19,084 nt of DNA. It comes from Candidatus Uhrbacteria bacterium (GTDB lineage Bacteria > Patescibacteriota > Patescibacteriia > 2-12-FULL-60-25). The DNA is taken from assembly GCA_014728435.1 (NCBI GenBank), contig WJLP01000068.1:1-19084 (forward strand). The letters are read 5' to 3'. The notes beneath the pieces were generated by a model. The model worked only from the letters and a program-made list of their open reading frames with translations, made no database searches and was not told the DNA's origin. Shown here piece by piece: positions 14,245-19,084 of the stretch (position 1 is its first letter; every line of letters starts with the position of its first letter). The position numbers and the translations under genes were made by a program.

Positions 14245-15141
14245 ATGAAGCGAAAAATCGCCATTATTTTAGGCTTAATGCTCGTTATCTTGATCGGGCT
14301 ATATTTTGGCCGCCACTGGCTGCGTGACCAGTGGACTCTCATGAACAAACCGGATTTGCCCTCGCCCACCGCCTACCAAGACAAGGTTACTGAAAATTCC
14401 TCCGATACAATCGATGCCGACCTTCCCGAAGGTCCGCCGTCTCACATCGAAGGCGGAGTCTCTGCAAGTGAAAATTTTAAGCTGGAATCCAGCCCGCAAA
14501 CAAAAGACCCGGTTAGAGATCAAAAAAAAGAAGTCACAGACCCGCTCGCGGGTGACGTTGAGATCCCAACCGAGTTAAATCTCGATGTCCCGTGGATGAG
14601 TCAAGCGCCTCACGCCAACTGGGATTATCCTTACCAAGAAGCTTGCGAAGAAGCATCCATGATCATGGTCGACGCATTTTACGATGGCCGCACGGGCAAA
14701 ATCCCTGTCGACGAAGCGGACGACGAAATACTTAAAATCGTGGAATATCAAAATAAAACCCTGGGTTATTACAAAGACACTACCGCCGAGGAAACCGCCC
14801 AGCTCATGCGTGATTACTACGGCTATAGCGACGTCCGCGTCTTTCCTGTTACCTCTGCAAAAGACATCCAAGCCGTGTTAGCGCGCGGTTATCCGGTCAT
14901 TATGCCGTTTTCCGGCAAAGAATTAGACAATCCCAATTTCAGAAACGGCGGCCCGCTGTATCACATGCTTGTTGTTAAAGGCTATACCGACGATGGCCGC
15001 TTTATTACCGGTGACCCGGGCACTCGCCTCGGCCAAGACTTTATCTACACCTTCGAGAACCTGCTGGAATCCAATCACGATTGGAACGGCGGCAATGTGC
15101 CCGAAGGCGATCAGCTCATGATTGTGGTTTTGCCCAATTAA
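14245..15141 (+). CDS. Membrane-anchored C39-like cysteine peptidase
   Basis: A papain-like peptidase of the C39 type (Peptidase_C39_2), of which characterised relatives cleave leader peptides, though most are uncharacterised. The 298 residues comprise a membrane anchor (about 4-22), an acidic linker (about 30-110) and the catalytic domain (about 111-298). The catalytic Cys134 is in YQEACEEAS, with Gln120 or Gln131 as oxyanion-hole candidate; His240 in YHMLVVKGY and Asp257 in GDPGT complete the triad. The LDVPWMSQAPHANW entry and CEEAS are frequent in CPR homologues. The anchor places the catalytic domain outside. There is no ABC-transporter fusion, so it is not a bacteriocin exporter peptidase. 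The next gene starts 7 nt after its stop, which makes an operon likely. Confidence 0.93.
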   Translation: MKRKIAIILGLMLVILIGLYFGRHWLRDQWTLMNKPDLPSPTAYQDKVTENSSDTIDADLPEGPPSHIEGGVSASENFKLESSPQTKDPVRDQKKEVTDPLAGDVEIPTELNLDVPWMSQAPHANWDYPYQEACEEASMIMVDAFYDGRTGKIPVDEADDEILKIVEYQNKTLGYYKDTTAEETAQLMRDYYGYSDVRVFPVTSAKDIQAVLARGYPVIMPFSGKELDNPNFRNGGPLYHMLVVKGYTDDGRFITGDPGTRLGQDFIYTFENLLESNHDWNGGNVPEGDQLMIVVLPN

Positions 15142-15148
15142 TCACATT

Positions 15149-15997
15149 ATGAATCGCGCCATCAAAGCATCGTTTGGATTGACTTTACTCATACTCATCC
15201 TCGCGGCAGCGGTCTGGATTATCGTTTACTACACCAATCAACCGCCACCTGCGCCAGAGTCGCCCGAATCAACTCAAAAACAAACACAAACTACAACCAT
15301 AGCCCAACCTCAAATACAAAATTCAACCGGTACATTGGAATTGCCGTTTTTAGCCGGTGACTTCGTGCCCAATCCGTTTATCATGCGCGCCACTTCCACA
15401 TTCATGCACGATCGTGCTTGGAGCCTCAAAGACGCTACTGGTAGTCTGATTGCCTCAGGCACCATACCCGGGCTCTTGTCCTCATATTCCAATCATGGCA
15501 AATATTACTGGTACACGGATTTTCCGGCATCTCAAAACGGGGAGCTGGTTGTGTCGGCCGCGGAAAACGCTCCGCAATTAATCATACCCGTCAAATTGGA
15601 AAACTTAACCCAAACCGTGGAAATTTATTTTCGCGATGCCTCTTTAAGCGATTGCTCATCCGTAGAATCCGTTAAACGCAGTATCGTATCTACCGGCAGT
15701 CTGGATCTATTCTTCTATGAAGCCGCACTTCGCGAACTCTTGAAAGGCCCCACTAAAACTGAAGCCGAACAGGGTTTGGTAACCATGATCCCCGATGGAG
15801 TTAGGGTCATTCGCGTGGGTAAGAATGAAAAAGGCAGGTACATCGCTGATTTAACGCCCAATCTCAAAGATCCCAACCAAAGTGATTGTTTTTACAATAT
15901 TGCCAAAAACCAAATCCAAAAAACACTGGCCACAGTACCTCTTCCGGGTACAACGCTCGAAGGTATTATCTACATCAACGGAGAAGTCGTTGAGTAA
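15149..15997 (+). CDS. Gmad2-GerMN domain membrane-anchored protein (282 aa)
   Basis: A surface protein of unknown substrate. The membrane anchor (about 8-27) is followed by a Pro/Gln/Thr linker, a Gmad2 Ig-like domain (about 62-150, from FVPNPFIMRATSTF to LVVSA) and a GerMN domain (about 155-282) with the landmarks VEIYFRD, ALRELLKGPTKTEAEQG and IPDGVRVIRV. GerMN is named after GerM of Bacillus spores, a lipoprotein with this fold; no other sporulation gene is present, so a cell-wall or sugar-polymer binding role is more likely. I chose the ATG at 15149 because the upstream TTG at 15122 lies inside the preceding gene and would put nine polar residues before the anchor. It lies 7 nt after the C39-like gene and is followed by a longer paralogue. 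Confidence 0.93.
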   Translation: MNRAIKASFGLTLLILILAAAVWIIVYYTNQPPPAPESPESTQKQTQTTTIAQPQIQNSTGTLELPFLAGDFVPNPFIMRATSTFMHDRAWSLKDATGSLIASGTIPGLLSSYSNHGKYYWYTDFPASQNGELVVSAAENAPQLIIPVKLENLTQTVEIYFRDASLSDCSSVESVKRSIVSTGSLDLFFYEAALRELLKGPTKTEAEQGLVTMIPDGVRVIRVGKNEKGRYIADLTPNLKDPNQSDCFYNIAKNQIQKTLATVPLPGTTLEGIIYINGEVVE

Positions 15998-16042
15998 ACA
16001 ATTAGTAAGGGCAAACCGCAACTTGTCCGCACAATAATTTCT

Positions 16043-17194
16043 ATGAAGAAAGCTACAAAAATTGCCATAATCGTGGGCACAGGTGCCCTTTTACTGGGTA
16101 TTATCGTTCTTGTCCGTTATCTTTATTCGGAAATCGACCGCCTCAAAGTCGGCGAGCCTCTCGCACCCATTGAAGACTCTCGTTCAACCTCAACTCCGGC
16201 TACCGCCACGTCAACCAAACCGCAAGACACGGATCAGCCGGCTAAACTCACACGGCAAACTTGCGAGGCCGCCGGAGGTCGTTGGAATCCCTGCGGATCT
16301 CTTTGTCGCGCCGAACCGCCCGGTACCATGTGCGCCGAAGTCTGCGTTGAGTATTGTGAATGTGGAGATGAGCAAGATTACACATGCCCCCAAGGATACT
16401 CTTGCGTTGATTTGGTGCCCTCACCCGACGATCCGGCCGCGGTCGGTGTTTGCAAACCGTCTGCCGGCGCGTCTAATAAGCAAAGCTTCACCAGCCCTGA
16501 CGATTGGACTTCTTTCGTATTGCCCGAAGGCACAAATTTAACCAACCCATTTACATTTCACGGCACCACAACGGCTTTTGAAAACACCGTCAACTGGCGC
16601 CTTGAAGATGAAAACGGCATCACCGTCTCCGAAGGATATGCAAATGTAATGAGCCCGGATATCGGTGAGCCCGGCCCGTTCCATGTCACCGCTTTTTTCG
16701 ACCTCGTACCGGCCACAAAAACAGGCAAACTGCACGTCTTTGAAGTTTCAGCACGCGATGGATCAGAAGTGCACAAAGCCACTGCCGAGGTTAGTCTCCC
16801 TCAAGAATCCGCAACAGTAAAAATCTATTTTGGCAATTCCGAAAAAAACGAAGAGGGCAAGGAATGTGAATCCGTTTATCCCGTGGAGCGGATGGTTGTG
16901 GCGGGTGATAATGTGGCGATCGCCGTCCACGAGCTCTTAAAAGGTCCCAACCCTCTGGAGAAAAAATCCGGCTATTTCTCATCACTTCCTCAAGACGTTT
17001 CCGATCCGCAAATCAATAACAAAGAGGATGGCATTCAATTGGATTTTGATGAAGATTTGCAATACCAAGTCGGCGGATCTTGCCGGGTAACGCACATCGA
17101 TCGGCAAATAGCTAAAACAGCACTGGAAGTATCCGGTCAAGATAATGTTATAATCTCCATTAACGGCAGAACAGACAACATTCTTCAGCCCTAA
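16043..17194 (+). CDS. Cys-rich Gmad2-GerMN domain membrane-anchored protein (383 aa)
   Basis: Paralogue of the preceding protein with an extra domain. Order: membrane anchor (about 6-25), Ser/Thr linker, a Cys-rich module (about 70-140) with ten cysteines at 74, 84, 88, 97, 101, 105, 107, 115, 121 and 137, then Gmad2 (about 155-252) and GerMN (about 257-380, VKIYFGN, AVHELLKGPNPLEKKSG). The even cysteine count and position past the anchor suggest an extracellular disulfide-knotted module of the kind seen in protease-inhibitor or EGF-like domains. The GWN/CG/CPxGYxC pattern is compatible with this, but I cannot name the family. The gap to its predecessor is 45 nt without a terminator, so both are probably co-transcribed. 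No Shine-Dalgarno sequence is seen. Confidence 0.92.
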   Translation: MKKATKIAIIVGTGALLLGIIVLVRYLYSEIDRLKVGEPLAPIEDSRSTSTPATATSTKPQDTDQPAKLTRQTCEAAGGRWNPCGSLCRAEPPGTMCAEVCVEYCECGDEQDYTCPQGYSCVDLVPSPDDPAAVGVCKPSAGASNKQSFTSPDDWTSFVLPEGTNLTNPFTFHGTTTAFENTVNWRLEDENGITVSEGYANVMSPDIGEPGPFHVTAFFDLVPATKTGKLHVFEVSARDGSEVHKATAEVSLPQESATVKIYFGNSEKNEEGKECESVYPVERMVVAGDNVAIAVHELLKGPNPLEKKSGYFSSLPQDVSDPQINNKEDGIQLDFDEDLQYQVGGSCRVTHIDRQIAKTALEVSGQDNVIISINGRTDNILQP

Positions 17195-17204
17195 AGCAAG
17201 CACA

Positions 17205-17225
17205 TAGCCGTTAGCGGTTAGCCGG
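17205..17225 (+). repeat. Heptamer tandem array, 3 x 7 bp (unit TAGCCGT)
   Basis: Three consecutive units: TAGCCGT, TAGCGGT, TAGCCGG. They lie between the Cys-rich Gmad2-GerMN gene and the MEMO-CapA gene at 17241. The unit is the reverse complement of the ACGGCTA unit near uvrD, and 17203-17215 is an exact 13-base inverted copy of 10021-10033. TAGCCG (17205-17210) and CGGCTA (17223-17228) can also pair as a hairpin. Confidence 0.75.
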
Positions 17226-17240
17226 CTATCAACTTTTGTT

Positions 17241-19084
17241 ATGTTTAAGAATTATTGGATCATTGCTCTTGCCGGAGCCGTGCTACTGCTCTGCATAATC
17301 GCCGCGTTGGCGGCGGTTTTCGCGTCTCGGCAACCAAAAACAATCCGGCTGGCGGTAGATGCCGAGCCCGCGGTGGAGCTGGTCCAACAAGTGCTTGCTG
17401 AAAAAGACACGCCAAAGCTTAAGCTAAGCACGGTCTCTAAAAGCCAACTCAAGTATGCGCGGAATTATCAAGCCGCCTTAAACCTCCAATCCGACTCCCG
17501 CGTCATTATCCTGCCTCACCAAATATCAGAGGGTCCGCATATCGCGGGCGCGCTCGATTCCTTGCCGTCGCCCTCTGCTGTCTTTGTTTTGGCTCCCGAT
17601 ACCTCGGGCTTGTGCGGTTCCTCAATTTGCACGACGGATTACGGCTTTGAGACGGTCGGCGGGGGGCTGCGCGGCTCGCCCGATTATGTCGCAAAACTGC
17701 AAGATGCATATCCGGCACTTGAATCTTCAACCGGCGCATTTGCCGCGGCCGGTCCGATTAATTACTTACTGCCTTTTATCGCCCAAAAGTGGGCGGGCGC
17801 GCGGGTTATACCCATCATTGTAAATTCCAAAGCCTCTGAGGCTGATACAGCCTCCTTGTCCACCGCCTTGAACCAAGTGCTAAAAAGCGACTCGCGCGCA
17901 ATTTTAATTGCGGCCACGCAAGCCGATCGCGATCTGCCCCTTCCCATTGCCCGGTTTCATGATCAAACCACGATAGATGTCATTCAATCTCTGGCCGACC
18001 TAGAAAGCCATAAAACAGATATCAATAATCCCGAAGTGCTTGGCATTGCCCTAAAAACAGCGCGCAAGCTAAAACTCGGCCAAGCGACCGTCGAAAGCAC
18101 CACCGCGACCTCAACCGAACTTTCATCCTCATATTTTTACGCCGGCTTTGCTCCTGGTGAGATTCAAAACCAAGACACGCTTACCCTCGCCTTTTTGGGA
18201 GATATAATGCTCGACCGTTTCGTTGCCGAAAGATCCCGCCGTGCCGGCTTTAAAAACTATCCGTTCGTAAAGATTGCCGGTCCAAATAACGAGTTTTTCC
18301 ACGGCCAAGACATGGTAGTCGCCAATTTGGAAGGTCCTGTCACTGCGCGCCGCCGAGCACCCAATAAAGGCGACGTGGATTTCATGTTTGACCCGGAAAT
18401 CGCGCCCTTGCTCAAAGAAGTCGGGATCCACGCAGTGTCTCAAGCAAATAATCATACGCTCGACCAAGGGCGCGCCGGCGCTGACGAATCGCGCAAGCTT
18501 CTCACCGATGCCGGGCTTGCCGTTTTCGGCGATCAAGTCCGTGACGATGCGGTTTCCGCGCTAACTGTCATTCAATCGCGCGGCCAAAAAGTCGCTCTGC
18601 TTGGCTTTAACATCACCGACAACCCTCTAAACTATCAAGAGGCTGAAGACGCGCTCAAATCCGCCTACGAGCAAGCGCGCTACGTCGTTGTCTACATGCA
18701 CTGGGGAGCAGAGTATCAATCCCAACCCAACATGACACAGATCGAGCTCGCTCATTGGTTTATCGACCAAGGTGTGGACGCTGTCATCGGCGCTCACCCT
18801 CACTGGATGCAGTCAGTCGAGGTCTACAATAATCGCCCCATCATCTACTCGCTCGGCAACTTTATCTTTGATCAAGACTGGTCGCGCGAAACCAATTACG
18901 GCCTCATAGCAGGCTTAACCATCAGCCCAGACTTGACTGAAGTTCAACTCCATCCCATCCAGATTAAAGCCAGCCAGCCCTTCGTCCTCCAAGGAGAAGA
19001 CCGCCAAACCCGCCTAGATCGCTTGGCAAATATCTCGCACGAAAGTTTAAAGGATCAAATAAAAACCGGTCAAATCAAAATTGA
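17241..19084 (+). CDS. MEMO-like and CapA (PGA_cap) fusion protein, C-terminus cut by window edge
   Basis: The frame is open from the ATG at 17241 to the right edge (614 complete codons). A membrane anchor (about 6-28) is followed by a MEMO/AmmeMemoRadiSam-B-like domain (about 75-300; RVIILPHQ, VFVLAPD, NYLLPF, RVIPIIVN, ILIAATQ) and a CapA/PGA_cap metallophosphatase-like domain (about 316 to the end). The CapA domain has its ligands: GDIMLDR (Asp321), NLEGP (362-366), NNHTLDQG (His405), MHWGAEY (His487), AHPHW (His519, His521) and YSLGNFIFDQ. CapA proteins act in poly-gamma-glutamate or related surface polymer synthesis. The MEMO part keeps only the first metal-ligand His (His93): the family GPSHH reads APDTS and SDFSH reads TQADR, so it is probably catalytically dead. 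It is the last gene of the surface cluster, with a heptamer array just upstream and no Shine-Dalgarno sequence. The C-terminus could end just past the edge. Confidence 0.9.
   Translation, partial: MFKNYWIIALAGAVLLLCIIAALAAVFASRQPKTIRLAVDAEPAVELVQQVLAEKDTPKLKLSTVSKSQLKYARNYQAALNLQSDSRVIILPHQISEGPHIAGALDSLPSPSAVFVLAPDTSGLCGSSICTTDYGFETVGGGLRGSPDYVAKLQDAYPALESSTGAFAAAGPINYLLPFIAQKWAGARVIPIIVNSKASEADTASLSTALNQVLKSDSRAILIAATQADRDLPLPIARFHDQTTIDVIQSLADLESHKTDINNPEVLGIALKTARKLKLGQATVESTTATSTELSSSYFYAGFAPGEIQNQDTLTLAFLGDIMLDRFVAERSRRAGFKNYPFVKIAGPNNEFFHGQDMVVANLEGPVTARRRAPNKGDVDFMFDPEIAPLLKEVGIHAVSQANNHTLDQGRAGADESRKLLTDAGLAVFGDQVRDDAVSALTVIQSRGQKVALLGFNITDNPLNYQEAEDALKSAYEQARYVVVYMHWGAEYQSQPNMTQIELAHWFIDQGVDAVIGAHPHWMQSVEVYNNRPIIYSLGNFIFDQDWSRETNYGLIAGLTISPDLTEVQLHPIQIKASQPFVLQGEDRQTRLDRLANISHESLKDQIKTGQIKI

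Noticed and set aside
15122..15148. TTG start for the first Gmad2-GerMN gene
   Set aside because: It overlaps the end of the C39-like gene and adds nine residues before a membrane anchor that starts normally at the ATG at 15149.
16033..16038. AATAAT as a -10 for the second Gmad2-GerMN gene
   Set aside because: It lies only 4 nt before the ATG, so transcription would begin inside the gene. Co-transcription with the preceding gene is simpler.
13377..17194. Sporulation locus, because GerMN domains occur in spore germination proteins
   Set aside because: No other sporulation or germination gene is present, and these domains are widespread in non-sporulating bacteria.
8041..17230. CRISPR array, from the short repeats
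   Set aside because: The units are 7 bp in direct tandem without spacers, and no cas gene is present.

Overview
The window looks like a chromosome fragment of a Patescibacteria (CPR) bacterium, most likely of the Parcubacteria side. This is inferred from protein style and content: a C39-type peptidase with a membrane anchor, Gmad2-GerMN surface proteins in a lineage without other sporulation genes, a membrane-anchored MEMO-CapA fusion, MltG, short gene spacing and near-absent Shine-Dalgarno sequences. TGA is used as a stop (nth, uvrD), which argues against the recoded Gracilibacteria and Absconditabacteria. No rRNA or tRNA gene, IS element or CRISPR array was seen.

Left part (1-3201, minus strand): two unrecognised membrane proteins, each with its own promoter. 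One is cut by the left edge. The other is a 633-residue protein with a long coiled coil, one membrane segment and a Cys-rich C-terminus, followed by a clear intrinsic terminator. Both have strong Shine-Dalgarno sequences and a richer GC content than the rest.

Middle (3412-7331, plus strand): two tandem, diverged copies of cofactor-independent phosphoglycerate mutase (glycolysis), then endonuclease III (base excision repair).

Right part (7509-19084, plus strand): a PAP2-family phosphatase, MltG, an S4-domain pseudouridine synthase, a UvrD/PcrA helicase, a degenerate S-adenosylmethionine-synthetase-like protein, and then a run of envelope proteins: cyclophilin-type prolyl isomerase, C39-like peptidase, two Gmad2-GerMN proteins and a MEMO-CapA fusion open at the right edge. 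Each of these last proteins begins with one hydrophobic segment, so they probably work on the outer face of the cytoplasmic membrane, with MltG and the PAP2 protein serving the cell wall.

Two patterns cut across the genes. First, four intergenic regions immediately upstream of start codons hold short tandem arrays with different units but the same 7-bp period; one runs into the probable uvrD start codon. Second, most plus-strand genes have a -10 hexamer only 6-18 nt before the ATG and no Shine-Dalgarno sequence, which points to leaderless or nearly leaderless mRNAs. No gap without a gene exceeds 300 bases.
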